Assembly (NCBI RefSeq): GCF_018333375.1
Contig: NZ_BORW01000016.1
Span: 1 to 64,000, forward strand
DNA from: Paenibacillus cookii
GTDB taxonomy: Bacteria > Bacillota > Bacilli > Paenibacillales > Paenibacillaceae
DNA length: 64,000 bases
Direction: 5' to 3'
The notes beneath the pieces were generated by a model. It had not been told where the DNA came from, ran no database searches, and worked only from the letters and a program-made list of their open reading frames with translations. The translations under genes and the position numbers were made by a program. Positions 1 through 9,125 of this stretch are shown piece after piece; position 1 is the stretch's first letter, and every line of letters starts with the position of its first letter.

Positions 1-52
1 TGAAGGTGGCAGGCATCCGCCTCGCTACTTTCCTGCAAAAGCGACAGAACAA

Positions 53-96
53 AAAAAGTTGGACGGAAAACATGACGTTTTTCCGACCAACTTTTT
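53..96. terminator. Strong hairpin, probable bidirectional terminator
   Basis: The arms AAAAAGTTGG-CGGAAAA and TTTTCCG-CCAACTTTTT pair around a short loop, with an A tract before and a T tract after. This form can stop transcription from either side. The gene it serves on the left lies outside the window. Confidence 0.7.
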
Positions 97-101
97 ATTT
101 T

Positions 102-127
102 GGGGACTTATTGGACAGCCCCTTTTT
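102..127 (+). terminator. Second GC hairpin with T tract
   Basis: GGGG at 102-105 can pair with CCCC at 119-122 and is followed by five T. The stem is short, so this may only be a back-up to the hairpin just upstream. Confidence 0.35.
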
Positions 128-415
128 CGCGTTTATTGCGCGACAAAACCGAAAAGGCCAGGGCTCCAATCCGAAGCCCCTATTTCTGCGGATTACCCTT
201 TTAAACATACATAATATGGAAATTTATCCCTTTGTATTGTATATTATCCCTTCTGCTCGGCATCCCTTTTCCTGATAATGGAGAGGTAAGCAATCGCCCA
301 AAGGAGATGGCCGGCAAACGCTTGGGAAGAAAGGAGGGGCAGGCAGGCGGTTCAAGCCGAAAATTGTCTTTTGGAAGCGGTATCATTTATTCCATGACAA
401 GGAGGAAGATGCCCG
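128..415 (+). other. Intergenic region upstream of the chitinase pseudogene
   Basis: About 290 bases with no convincing gene. An AT-rich stretch around 200-245 could hold a promoter, but no clear -35/-10 pair stands out. A strong ribosome binding site (AGGAGG, 400-405) lies about 10 bases before the chitinase start. Confidence 0.4.
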
Positions 416-1994
416 ATGATCCTCAAACGTATCGCGTTCCGGAAAACGTGGAGCATGGTCTTGATTGCATTGATGTTTTGCTTTTTGATCCAGGGATTCG
501 GAGCAGCCGTATCCAAAGCCCATGCGGCCGTAGGGAGCAAAACGATGGTAGGGTATTGGCACAACTCCGACAACGGCTCCGGTTTTATCAGGCTCCGCGA
601 CGTTTCGCCCAAGTTTGACGTCGTCAACGTCGCTTTCGCGGAACCAGCCGCCGGGGCGACCAACGGGACGATCGGTTTTACGCCCTACAATTACACGGAA
701 GCGGATTTTAAGGCGGACGTTGCCTTTCTGCAGAGCCAAGGAAAGAAGGTTCTCATTTCCATCGGAGGCGCGAACGGGCAGGTGCAGCTTGCAAGCGCGC
801 AAGCCCGCGATAATTTCGTGGCTTCCGTCACGGCGATCATCGAAAAATACGGCTTTGACGGACTGGACGTCGATTTTGAAGGCCATTCGCTTTATTTGAA
901 TGCAGGGGACTCCGATTTTAAGCATCCGACAACGCCGGTCATCGTCAACCTGATCTCGGCGCTGCGCACGATCAACGACCATTTCGGGACGGAGTCGTTT
1001 TATTTGACGATGGCGCCCGAGACTTTTTTCGTGCAGCTGGGGTATTCGTTTTACGGGGGGAGCTGCATCAGCTGCGACAACCGTGCGGGTGCTTATTTGC
1101 CGGTCATTGACGCGACGCGGGATATACTCGACTGGCTCCAAGTGCAGAACTATAATTCGGGGCCGATCACGGGGCTGGATGATCAGTTTCACAATATGGG
1201 GACGGCGGATTTTCATGTCGCGATGGCGGACATGGTGCTGACCGGTTTTCCGGTTGCGAAAAATCTGAACCGCTTCTTTTCGGGGCTGCGTCCGGATCAG
1301 GTCGTGTTGGGGCTGCCGGCGAACGCGAATGCGGGAGGGGGATTCACATCCGTCAGCGAAGTCCATAAAGCGCTCGATGCCTTGATCAAAGGGGTTCAGC
1401 TGCCCGGTTATACGATGCGGGGGAATGCCGGAGGATATCCGGATTTCCGGGGGCTGATGACATGGTCCATCAACTGGGACCGCTTCAACCAGTTCGAATT
1501 TTCGAACAGCCACCGCGCCTATCTGGACGGGTTAAGTCCGCCGGTGCCGGATTCCGTGCCGCCTACGGCTCCTTCGAACGTCATCGTCACGTCCCAAACG
1601 GCAACCAGCGTATCGTTGAGCTGGAGCGCTTCGACGGATAACGTCGGCGTTGCCGGTTATACCGTATCCTATGGAACGGGGAGCGTTACCGTAAGCGGGA
1701 CCAGCGCCGTCATCGGCGGTTTGACGCCAAATACAAGCTACAGGTTTACGGTGACCGCAAGGGATGCGGCAGGTAACCTGTCGCCAGGGATGCGGCAGGT
1801 AACCTGTCGCCAGGCACCGTGATTGCCGTCACGACGGATGCACAGGGCGGCGCTCAAGCTTGGGCCCCGAATGTCGGCTATACATCCGGCGACGAAGTTA
1901 CTTACGGAGAAAAACCTATGTCTGCCGCCAGCCCCATACCTCGTTGACGGGGTGGGAGCCGCCGAACGTACCGGCCCTTTGGCAGATGAAATAA
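416..1994 (+). pseudogene. Secreted GH18 chitinase, broken in its C-terminal part
   Basis: An N-terminal signal peptide ending near AHA is followed by a GH18 barrel with SIGG (around residue 113) and the catalytic motif DGLDVDFE, its glutamate near residue 155. A fibronectin type III domain starts near residue 380. The frame then breaks: a 26-bp tandem duplication at 1761-1812 forces an early stop at 1820-1822. Downstream, in another frame, lies a chitin-binding module of the CBM5/12 type (AWAPNVGYTSGDEVTYGEK, then VCRQPHTSLTGWEPP and PALWQ), itself split by the loss of one A in the run at 1910-1914. Undoing both changes gives one frame ending at 1994. The catalytic domain is complete, so a 468-residue enzyme without its binding module may still be made. 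GH18 enzymes hydrolyse beta-1,4 chitin bonds outside the cell. Confidence 0.85.
1761..1812 (+). repeat. 26-bp perfect tandem duplication inside the chitinase
   Basis: Positions 1761-1786 and 1787-1812 are identical, beginning GGGATGCGGC. The unit is not a multiple of three, so it shifts the frame. Removing one copy restores RDAAGNLSPGTVIAVTTD and joins the FN3 domain to the chitin-binding module. Confidence 0.9.
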
Positions 1995-2005
1995 ACGACA
2001 CCCTT

Positions 2006-2056
2006 AAGCGGCATGCCTGCACGGGAAAACGAAGCCCGGCGGCGCCGCTTTTTTTT
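2006..2056 (+). terminator. Terminator after the chitinase pseudogene
   Basis: AAGCGGC at 2006-2012 pairs with GCCGCTT at 2044-2050, followed by eight T in all. It sits 12 bases after the ancestral stop codon of the chitinase. Confidence 0.65.
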
Positions 2057-2151
2057 GATGATGACACCGAGTTTGGCGTCGGCAAAAGGCATATAAAAAA
2101 CCGCCCCTTTCGGCATCTTTCGATGACCGATCAGGACGGTTTCCGCATTGT

Positions 2152-2691
2152 TTATCGCAACGTCTTCAAAGCGCCGCTCCATGCCAGCACTTGATCCAAC
2201 ATTCCGTTCAGGTTCGTCAGATGCAGGTCGGCAGGTTTGAAGGTGGAGAAATTTTCGAAGTCGGTGAACAGCGAAAGCGCCGGGTGAACGCGAACGTCCG
2301 CCACGGACAATTCGCCCAAAATGCCGCGCAGATGCTCGGCCGCACGGGCGCCGCCCACGGAACCGTAGCTCACGATGCCCGCTGCTTTATTAAACCAGGC
2401 GTCGCGCGCGTAATCCAGCGCGTTTTTCAGGGAAGCCGAGATGCTGTGGTTGTACTCTTGCACGATAAACACGAAGCCGTCCAGGCTGAAAAGCTTTTGG
2501 TTCCATGCTTCGGCTTGCTCGGCAGCGTCTGCTTCACCCAAAAGTGGCAGTTTGTAGTCCGCGATGTCCACGATTTCGTAGTTTGCGTCGCCGCGCTCAT
2601 CCGCGATTTTTTTGACCCATTCCCCAACCTGCGGGCTCAAACGTCCTTCGCGGGTGCTTCCCAAAATAATGCCGATGTTCAATTTTGACAT
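2152..2691 (-). CDS. NADPH-dependent FMN reductase family protein
   Basis: A 179-residue flavodoxin-like protein. The N-terminus IGIILGSTREGRLSPQVGEW is the phosphate-binding loop of the FMN_red family, and VQEYNHSISASLKNALDYA is the family's conserved central segment. Members reduce FMN or quinones and azo compounds with NAD(P)H in the cytoplasm. The start is supported by AAGGAGAG a few bases upstream on the minus strand. It stands alone and converges with the chitinase pseudogene. The natural substrate cannot be told from sequence. Confidence 0.88.
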   Translation of the reverse strand: MSKLNIGIILGSTREGRLSPQVGEWVKKIADERGDANYEIVDIADYKLPLLGEADAAEQAEAWNQKLFSLDGFVFIVQEYNHSISASLKNALDYARDAWFNKAAGIVSYGSVGGARAAEHLRGILGELSVADVRVHPALSLFTDFENFSTFKPADLHLTNLNGMLDQVLAWSGALKTLR

Positions 2692-3108
2692 ATTGTTTTC
2701 TCTCCTTATCGTTCGTTTTTATTCGTAATTTATGAGGTATGCATGATCAGTTGTCAGTATCATAAACTCTGCGCATATATTTTGTCAGGCCACTTACAAA
2801 AAGTTTGTGTATTATATTTTTTTTGGCTTGGATTCGGTTCCATGGACCCTATTTTGATATATGAAAGGGGAGCGCGAAAAAGTCACGGTAATGTTAGAAA
2901 CAGGTCATGATTGTGGTAGCGGCCTTCGAAGAGGATGGATATAATCTAGATGAAAGCGCTTACATTTTTTTTGAGCGGGAAGGAGGTGGAAGAACGGAGA
3001 TAAGACAACGAGCTCGGCACAAGGAGCAGCGGCGTGTTTTGCGAGCATGATACCGCATACGTTTTGTTTTTTAGGATTTCATGACAACGATTCGAAAGGT
3101 GGTTTGTT
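2692..3108. other. Divergent intergenic region between the reductase and GH30 genes
   Basis: This stretch holds the promoters of both flanking genes. On the plus strand TATAAT at 2940-2945 precedes a cre site. On the reductase side there is AT-rich sequence but no operator that I can name. The 140-base GH30 leader after the cre site shows no riboswitch that I recognise. Confidence 0.5.
2950..2964 (+). promoter_or_regulatory. cre site (CcpA operator) in front of the GH30 gene
   Basis: ATGAAAGCGCTTACA matches the catabolite-responsive element consensus WTGNAANCGNWNNCW at every position. It begins five bases after a TATAAT -10 box (2940-2945), so bound CcpA would cover the transcription start and repress the gene when preferred sugar is present. 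Confidence 0.8.
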
Positions 3109-4911
3109 ATGAGGAAAACATTCGCCAAAAAACTGATGGGCTTGACGATGAGCGTGATGCTGACGGCTTTCGCGGCCGTTCCTTTTACCGCGCATGCAGC
3201 ATCGGACGTTACGGTCAACTGGAATGACGTTAAGCAGGAAATCGACGGCTTCGGGGTGTCGCAGGCCGGCTGGTCCGACGCCATCTATGATTTGCAGGAG
3301 CCCGTCCGCAGCGAGAGCATGGATCTGCTGTTCAAACCGGACACCGGCATCGGCATTTCGATTTTCCGCGGCGCGTTGTTCCCGCAGTTTAATCCTGCCC
3401 CGGGACAATATGATTTCAACGCCAGACCGGACCAAGTATGGGTGATGCAGCAGGCGAAAGCAAGAGGCGTGGATAAGCTGATCGCCAGCACGTGGAGCCC
3501 GCCGGCATGGATGAAAACGAACAACTCCACGACGCACGGCGGGTACCTGAAGCAGGAAAATTACGGCGACTACGCGCTGCTCATGTCCAAATTCATCAAA
3601 GAATACAAACGGCAGTTCGGTCTTGACCTGTACGCCGTCTCCATTGCCAACGAGCCGAACTCCATGACGTTCCTGACCTGGGATTCGAGCGAATGGAATT
3701 CGACGAACTTCCAGGTGTTCCTGAAGGATTATTTGAAGCAAGCGATGATCAACGAAGGGGTGGCGTCGACCAAAGTCATCGCCGGCGAATCGTCCTGGTG
3801 GTCGGAGGATCTGATCAAGGACTCCCTGAACGACCCGGCTTCCGCCGAAAGGCTGGACATCGTGGCCGGACATAACTACCCCGTGCCGATCATCAATGCG
3901 GAGTTGCCGACAACCCCGTTTACGACCGCCCAATCCAAAGGGAAAAAGGTATGGATGACGGAGGTGTCCAAGGTCGATTCCTACGATCCGGGCATGGGTT
4001 CCGGCCTCAAGTTCGCGAAGCAGACCCATAATTTCATGACCAAGGCGGGCGTCAACGCTTGGATGTATTGGACGGGCGCGATCCCGGGCAATAACGACGA
4101 AGGTTTGATCAACGTCGACAAAGCCGCCAACACCTACGCGCTGACGAAACGCTACTTTACCTTCGGCAACTTCAGCAAATTCATCAAACCCGGCTATGTG
4201 CGGATCGGAGCCCCTGACAATCCCCAGTCCGGCGTATACACCTCGGCTTACAAAGATCCGGCAACCGGAAAGTTCGCCATCGTCGCCATCAACGACACCG
4301 ATGCCACGGCAGAGCTTGGCTTTGTGCCCAACGGCTTCACGGCTGGACGGCTCACTCCCTATACCACCAACGATAACCTCAATTTAGCGGAAGGCCCCGC
4401 CGTTCCTTTGCAAAACGGGAAATTCAACGTCTCCCTTCCTCCAAAAAGCGTCGTGACCTACACGGGCGAAAACGGCTCGCCGTCCCTTCAGGAGCAAACC
4501 TTGACGGACGACCTGAACGATTGGTCCAAAACCTTTTCCCATACAAGCGGCCTGGTCATGGATTCCTCCAACAGCGGATATTTTAACGGCGATACGTCCC
4601 GCGTGAAACGGAACAGCGGCACGACCGAAAACTTCGTTTACCACGTTCCCAACATCACGAATTTTAAAGCGGACTTGTATCAATTCAGCGTGTGGGACGG
4701 CGTCGCATTTTATGCGTCGGCCGACAATCAGCATTGGACCCCAGTCGTGCATACGAGCACGCCGGGAAGTTATACCGGAAGCAAATGGTATAAAAAAACG
4801 TACACGCCGCTGGAAATGCCCGCGGGAACGCAGTACCTGAAAATCGAGTTGTCCGGCAGCGACTCCTGGGAAAAGCAAGTATCCCGAGTGGTAATTAACT
4901 CTTTATCATAA
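3109..4911 (+). CDS. Secreted GH30 family glycoside hydrolase
   Basis: A 600-residue protein with a signal peptide ending near AHA (residue 30). The GH30 barrel shows the acid/base glutamate in ANEPN (about residue 182) and the nucleophile in MTEVSK (about residue 285). The family's beta-sandwich follows (about residues 360-450). A further C-terminal segment from about residue 455 (LTDDLNDWSKTFSHTSG onward) looks like an extra carbohydrate-binding beta domain. GH30 covers glucuronoxylanases, beta-glucosidases and endo-beta-1,6-glucanases; I cannot choose between them. RBS AAAGGTGG precedes the ATG. An upstream cre site points to catabolite repression. Confidence 0.88.
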   Translation: MRKTFAKKLMGLTMSVMLTAFAAVPFTAHAASDVTVNWNDVKQEIDGFGVSQAGWSDAIYDLQEPVRSESMDLLFKPDTGIGISIFRGALFPQFNPAPGQYDFNARPDQVWVMQQAKARGVDKLIASTWSPPAWMKTNNSTTHGGYLKQENYGDYALLMSKFIKEYKRQFGLDLYAVSIANEPNSMTFLTWDSSEWNSTNFQVFLKDYLKQAMINEGVASTKVIAGESSWWSEDLIKDSLNDPASAERLDIVAGHNYPVPIINAELPTTPFTTAQSKGKKVWMTEVSKVDSYDPGMGSGLKFAKQTHNFMTKAGVNAWMYWTGAIPGNNDEGLINVDKAANTYALTKRYFTFGNFSKFIKPGYVRIGAPDNPQSGVYTSAYKDPATGKFAIVAINDTDATAELGFVPNGFTAGRLTPYTTNDNLNLAEGPAVPLQNGKFNVSLPPKSVVTYTGENGSPSLQEQTLTDDLNDWSKTFSHTSGLVMDSSNSGYFNGDTSRVKRNSGTTENFVYHVPNITNFKADLYQFSVWDGVAFYASADNQHWTPVVHTSTPGSYTGSKWYKKTYTPLEMPAGTQYLKIELSGSDSWEKQVSRVVINSLS

Positions 4912-4933
4912 TCTAAAATCGGTGTCCATGTAA

Positions 4934-4973
4934 TATAGCTTTTGGCTATAACTGGATATAGGATAATACAGTT
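4934..4973 (+). promoter_or_regulatory. Paired inverted repeats in the metE promoter region
   Basis: TATAGC/GCTATA (4934-4950) and AACTG/CAGTT (4950-4973) are two adjoining inverted repeats in an AT-rich stretch about 90-125 bases before metE. They may be operator or promoter structure. No S-box or other SAM riboswitch is visible, which is notable for a methionine gene in this group. Confidence 0.35.
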
Positions 4974-5059
4974 ACACTATATCGCTGAATCCGTGATATC
5001 TTTCTTGTAACCATTTGGATTGGAATTTTCGCAAAATCCATGATTAGGAGTGTTACAAG

Positions 5060-7348
5060 ATGACAAAAAGCAGTATTTTGGGATATCCGCGCATCGGCGA
5101 TAACCGCGAATGGAAAAAAGCGCTTGAGGCGTTTTGGGCGGGAAAGATCGAAGAATCCGAATTCCAGAGCCGGATGCAGGACATTCGGTTGAACCATTTG
5201 CGCAAGCTTCAGGAAAAGGGCATCGAACTGATCCCGGTGAACGATTTCAGCTATTATGATCACGTCCTGGATACGGCCGCGATGTTCGGCATCGTTCCGA
5301 AACGGTTTCCTTATGATGGCGGACCCGTGCCGCTCTCCGTTTATTACGGAATCGCGCGGGGAACGACGGATGCGGCGGCAAGCGAAATGACGAAATGGTT
5401 CAATACCAATTACCACTACATCGTCCCTGAATTGGACGGAGCGGAGCCGGCCGTTACGGAAAACAAGCCTTTGGCTGCCTACCGCGAAGCGAAGGAACGC
5501 CTTGGCATCGAAGGAAAACCCGTTATCCTCGGGCCGCTCACCTTCCTCAAATTGTCCAAAGGTTATGACGAATCCGAAACGGACGCCTGGCTGGAGCGCC
5601 TTGTGCCGCTTTATGCGCAGATACTTCGGGAACTGGCCCTTGAAGGCGCGGAGTGGGTGCAAATCGACGAGCCGATTCTGGTTACCGGCCTAAGCGATGC
5701 CGACATCCGGCGGTTGCACAGCATCTACGGCACGTTTGCCGCAGAGGCCCCAACCCTCAACATCATGCTGCAAACCTATTTTGAAGCCGTCGAAAGCTAC
5801 AGCGACATCGTCTCCCTTCCGGTCAAAGGGATCGGCCTCGATTTTGTCCATGGTTATGCGGGCAATATCCGGTTGATCCAGGCATCGGGATTCCCGCAAG
5901 ACAAAGTGTTGGGGGCGGGCGTCGTGGACGGGCGCGGCATTTGGAAGGCATCGCTCCGCGAGAAGGCCGCGCTGCTGGAGAAGCTCCAATCCTTCGTTCC
6001 GGCGGACCGGATCATCGTCCAGTCCTCGTGCAGTTTGCTGCATGTCCCGGTGACCGTGAGCAGCGAAACGAAATTATTGCCGGAATTAAAGGGGGCGCTT
6101 GCTTTTGCCGACGAAAAGCTGGACGAACTGGTTCTTTTGACGAAGGCCGTCTCTTCGGGAACGGACGCGATCGGTAAAGAACTGGACGAATGCGACCTGG
6201 CCATCCGTGCGCTGGAGCGGTCCAAGGAACGCAACCGGAACGACGTCCAGCAGGCCGTTGCCGCCATCAGCAAGCAGGACGCCAAACGCAGCCTTCCTTT
6301 TGCCGAGCGCCATGCCGTGCAACAGAAAAAATGGCAGCTCCCGGTGCTGCCGACGACGACCATCGGAAGTTTTCCTCAATCCGTAGAAGTGCGCAAAGCA
6401 AGGCAGCTGTGGAGAAAAGGGGAATGGAGCGGCGAGCAGTATGCCGGCTTCATCCGGGAACAGATCGACACCTGGATCGGATTGCAGGAGGAAATCGGGC
6501 TGGACGTCCTCGTGCACGGCGAATTCGAGCGGACGGACATGGTGGAGTTTTTCGGGGAGAAGCTTGCGGGATTTGCCTTTACCCAGTATGGCTGGGTGCA
6601 GTCGTACGGATCCCGGTGCGTCAAACCGCCGATCATTTTCGGGGACGTCGCGTTCGAAAAGCCGATGACCGTCGAGGAAACGCAATATGCCCAGTCGAAA
6701 ACGAGCCGGCCCGTCAAAGGGATGCTTACCGGTCCGATCACGATCATGAACTGGTCGTTCGTCCGCGAGGATATTTCGCGCGAGCAGATCGCTTATCAAT
6801 TGGCTTATGCTTTGAGGCAAGAAGTAGAAGCATTGGAGAAGGCCGGCATAGGCATGATCCAGGTGGACGAACCTGCCGTCCGCGAAGGGCTTCCCCTGAA
6901 AGAGAAAGACCAGGCCGAATATCTGGCATGGGCCGTCAAAGCGTTCCGCCTGACCACCTGCACGGTGCAGGATACGACGCAAATTCACACGCATATGTGC
7001 TATTGCGAGTTCCATGACATGATCGATTCGATTTCGGCGATGGACGCGGACGTCATTTCGATCGAAACCTCCCGCAGCCACGGCGAGCTGATCCATAGCT
7101 TTGAAGAGAACACTTACGGGCTCGGCATCGGACTTGGCGTGTACGATATCCACAGCCCGCGCGTTCCCGGCGTCGAGGAAATGACAGGCATGATCGACCG
7201 CGCGCTGCGGGTCCTCGATCCGAAGCTGTTCTGGATCAATCCGGACTGCGGATTGAAAACACGCGGCATGGAAGAAACGGTGGCCTCCTTGCGCAACATG
7301 GTGGAAGCGACCAAGATCGCACGCGAAAAATATGCCGTACAAGTCTGA
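5060..7348 (+). CDS. metE: Cobalamin-independent methionine synthase
   Basis: 762 residues, the usual MetE length. It transfers the methyl group of 5-methyltetrahydropteroyl-triglutamate to homocysteine in the last step of methionine synthesis. The N-terminus KSSILGYPRIGDNREWKKAL and the second barrel (LPTTTIGSFPQS) are typical. The zinc ligands are visible: HTHMCYCEF (about His645 and Cys647) and NPDCGLKTR (about Cys730), matching E. coli His641, Cys643 and Cys726. The gene stands alone, with RBS TAGGAGTG upstream and a terminator just after the stop. Confidence 0.97.
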   Translation: MTKSSILGYPRIGDNREWKKALEAFWAGKIEESEFQSRMQDIRLNHLRKLQEKGIELIPVNDFSYYDHVLDTAAMFGIVPKRFPYDGGPVPLSVYYGIARGTTDAAASEMTKWFNTNYHYIVPELDGAEPAVTENKPLAAYREAKERLGIEGKPVILGPLTFLKLSKGYDESETDAWLERLVPLYAQILRELALEGAEWVQIDEPILVTGLSDADIRRLHSIYGTFAAEAPTLNIMLQTYFEAVESYSDIVSLPVKGIGLDFVHGYAGNIRLIQASGFPQDKVLGAGVVDGRGIWKASLREKAALLEKLQSFVPADRIIVQSSCSLLHVPVTVSSETKLLPELKGALAFADEKLDELVLLTKAVSSGTDAIGKELDECDLAIRALERSKERNRNDVQQAVAAISKQDAKRSLPFAERHAVQQKKWQLPVLPTTTIGSFPQSVEVRKARQLWRKGEWSGEQYAGFIREQIDTWIGLQEEIGLDVLVHGEFERTDMVEFFGEKLAGFAFTQYGWVQSYGSRCVKPPIIFGDVAFEKPMTVEETQYAQSKTSRPVKGMLTGPITIMNWSFVREDISREQIAYQLAYALRQEVEALEKAGIGMIQVDEPAVREGLPLKEKDQAEYLAWAVKAFRLTTCTVQDTTQIHTHMCYCEFHDMIDSISAMDADVISIETSRSHGELIHSFEENTYGLGIGLGVYDIHSPRVPGVEEMTGMIDRALRVLDPKLFWINPDCGLKTRGMEETVASLRNMVEATKIAREKYAVQV

Positions 7349-7370
7349 TTTCATATGCAACGCCCATGGA

Positions 7371-7398
7371 CCCGCAGGATTGCGGGTTTCTTTTTTTT
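7371..7398 (+). terminator. Terminator of metE
   Basis: CCCGCA and TGCGGG pair around GGAT, and a T-rich tract broken by one C follows. It lies 22 bases after the metE stop. Confidence 0.85.
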
Positions 7399-7681
7399 CG
7401 GGCGAAAAGTTCGGTATTCAGTTTTCCCCGGTTTGTTAGTATAATTAAATAAGCAGCTAACGAAACGTATGTTTGATGGGGCCAACGCGGATCACAGCGG
7501 CGCTACGCGCCCCGGTTCGTATTGAAAATAAGCGATTGATTTTTTCCGTCCATTATGTTCTAATGAAATCACCAAACTTTATATACATTCTAATATACTA
7601 AGTGTAGTATGTTTTGTTGAATACGATATTCGCTTTTTAGAAACAATCCATCATATTAAAGGATAAAGCGGGGTATTTTTC
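7399..7681 (+). other. Intergenic region before the ribF-like gene
   Basis: About 280 AT-rich bases. A TATAAT box lies near 7438-7443 and GTTAG/CTAAC inverted repeats follow it. A GC-rich hairpin is possible near 7480-7515. The conserved core of the FMN riboswitch is not present. Confidence 0.35.
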
Positions 7682-8629
7682 ATGGAAGTCATCGACATCG
7701 CGTCACAACCTCCTTATGATTCCAAGCCGATCGTGCTGATGATCGGAAAATTCGACGGAATCCATAAAGGACATCAGGCGATCCTCCAAACGGCCAACGA
7801 ACTGAAAAGGGAAGGGGAAGCGCTCGCCGTCATGAGTTTTTCGGAGCATCCGTTGTGGGTGTTGAAGCAGGATGAAGCGTTCAAGCGAAAAATAACGCCT
7901 GAGGACGAGAAAATTCGCATCCTTGGGCAATTTGGCGTCGAGCGTTATTACCGGATCCGTTTTTCGAAGGAATACGCCCAAATCTCGGCGGAAGAATTCG
8001 TCATGGAGCATCTTTCAAGGCTGAACGTCAAGCGCATCGTGGTCGGCGAAGGTTTTCATTTCGGGCACGGGCAAGGGGGAGGCACGAAGGAACTCGGCGA
8101 GCTATGTGCCCGCATCGGCGCGGAAGTGACGGTGATTCCGCTCGTGACCGATAACGGGGTAAAAATCGGCAGCTCGGAGATCCGAACCGACATTTCCGAA
8201 GGCCGCGTGGAAACGGCGTTTTCGCTTTTAGGCCGGCCTTATTCGGTTACCGGAATCGTCATACACGGCCAGAAGCTGGGCAGAAAGCTGGGTTTTCCTA
8301 CTATTAATATGGGCGGGGTGGACGACTATGTTTTCCCGAAGCCCGGCGTTTACGTGGGGACGGCCGATATCCATGGCGAACCGGAAGGGAAAAGCCGGTA
8401 TCACGTCCTGATCAGCGCAGGGTACCGGCCCACCGTCGATGGTCAGGGGTATTTGATCGAAGGTTACCTGCTGGATTTCTCCGGAGATTTGTATGATCGG
8501 ACGGTGACGCTGACCTTCATGCATTATCTGCGCGGCGAAATCAAATTTACGGGTCTGGATGCGCTGATCGAGCAAATGAAACAGGATGAAGTGAATGCCA
8601 GAAGGTTGCTTAGCGTCGCTCCCGCCTGA
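7682..8629 (+). CDS. Riboflavin kinase/FAD synthetase family protein (RibF-like)
   Basis: 315 residues, the normal RibF length. The N-terminal nucleotidyltransferase domain has IGKFDGIHKGHQ (the GxFDGxHxGH motif) and VVGEGFHFGHGQGG, and GSSEIR lies near residue 163. The C-terminal flavokinase domain has GRKLGFPTINMG and the late YLRGEIKFTGLDALIEQMKQD. Bifunctional RibF makes FMN from riboflavin and then FAD. The kinase segment reads LISAGYRPTVDGQG where NIGxxPTF is usual, so this may be a divergent paralogue, with a main ribF in the rbfA/truB region elsewhere. The DUF1450 gene follows 38 bases later. Confidence 0.85.
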   Translation: MEVIDIASQPPYDSKPIVLMIGKFDGIHKGHQAILQTANELKREGEALAVMSFSEHPLWVLKQDEAFKRKITPEDEKIRILGQFGVERYYRIRFSKEYAQISAEEFVMEHLSRLNVKRIVVGEGFHFGHGQGGGTKELGELCARIGAEVTVIPLVTDNGVKIGSSEIRTDISEGRVETAFSLLGRPYSVTGIVIHGQKLGRKLGFPTINMGGVDDYVFPKPGVYVGTADIHGEPEGKSRYHVLISAGYRPTVDGQGYLIEGYLLDFSGDLYDRTVTLTFMHYLRGEIKFTGLDALIEQMKQDEVNARRLLSVAPA

Positions 8630-8667
8630 ATCGGCGGATCGGCCTGCTTGAAGGGAGGCGAAGCGGC

Positions 8668-8919
8668 ATGGGGATCATCATCGTCGAAATTTGCGACGGC
8701 AGCCTGATTCAAGAGATCGAGGTCGAACAGATTTTAGAGGCCGAATATCCGGAAGTGGCCGTGCTTGAAAGCACCTGCCTTTCGTTTTGCGGGATATGCG
8801 CGAGAAGGCCCTATGCGATCGTCAACGGCAAGCGGATCTTTGCCGAAACGGCCGCCGAATGCCTAGATCTCATCAGGCAGCGTATCGACCTGGAATTAGC
8901 CGTCTACGCATCCATTTAG
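8668..8919 (+). CDS. DUF1450 family protein
   Basis: An 83-residue protein of the YuzB-like DUF1450 family. It carries the conserved CLSFCGICARRPYAIVNGK segment, whose three cysteines suggest metal or redox chemistry. No function is established. RBS AGGGAGGCG precedes the ATG, and it is probably cotranscribed with the gene before it. Confidence 0.8.
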   Translation: MGIIIVEICDGSLIQEIEVEQILEAEYPEVAVLESTCLSFCGICARRPYAIVNGKRIFAETAAECLDLIRQRIDLELAVYASI

Positions 8920-8955
8920 CCATAACAAATTAAAGTTTTTCGGAGATCCTGAAGC

Positions 8956-8992
8956 AAAGCTGTGCGAGACAAAATCTCGGCAGCTTTTTTTG
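8956..8992 (+). terminator. Terminator after the DUF1450 gene
   Basis: AAGCTG-CGAGA pairs with TCTCG-CAGCTT, and seven T follow. Confidence 0.8.
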
Positions 8993-9039
8993 CGTTTTGC
9001 GGCCATGAACATCATCCGCGGTATCCATTAAAAGTTCAA

Positions 9040-9068
9040 TTGACGGGAGACACAAAAACGGGTATATT
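9040..9068 (+). promoter_or_regulatory. Sigma-A promoter of the cation efflux gene
   Basis: TTGACG (9040-9045) and TATATT (9063-9068) are separated by exactly 17 bases, close to the sigma-A consensus. Confidence 0.75.
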
Positions 9069-9086
9069 ATTTATATAAATTATCAG

Positions 9087-9103
9087 ATTAGAATAATTCT
9101 AAT
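9087..9103 (+). promoter_or_regulatory. PerR/Fur-type operator
   Basis: A perfect 8-1-8 palindrome with core TTAGAATAATTCTAA (9088-9102). The core fits the 7-1-7 layout of Fur-family boxes and every fixed position of the degenerate PerR pattern nTAnAAnnATTnTAn. It lies about 20 bases after the -10 box, just past the predicted start, so a bound repressor would block transcription. Which of PerR, Fur or Zur binds cannot be told from sequence. Confidence 0.7.
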
Positions 9104-9125
9104 TAAGATACAGGAGGACGCAGAC

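Noticed and set aside
383..1513. A 376-codon minus-strand frame opposite the chitinase
   Set aside because: Shadow frame; no motif and no ribosome site.
4912..5059. SAM riboswitch before metE
   Set aside because: The S-box conserved core is not present and the leader is too short with no terminator.
6086..7360. A 424-codon minus-strand frame opposite metE
   Set aside because: Shadow of metE; no motif.
7399..7681. FMN riboswitch before the ribF-like gene
   Set aside because: None of the conserved RFN element segments is found.
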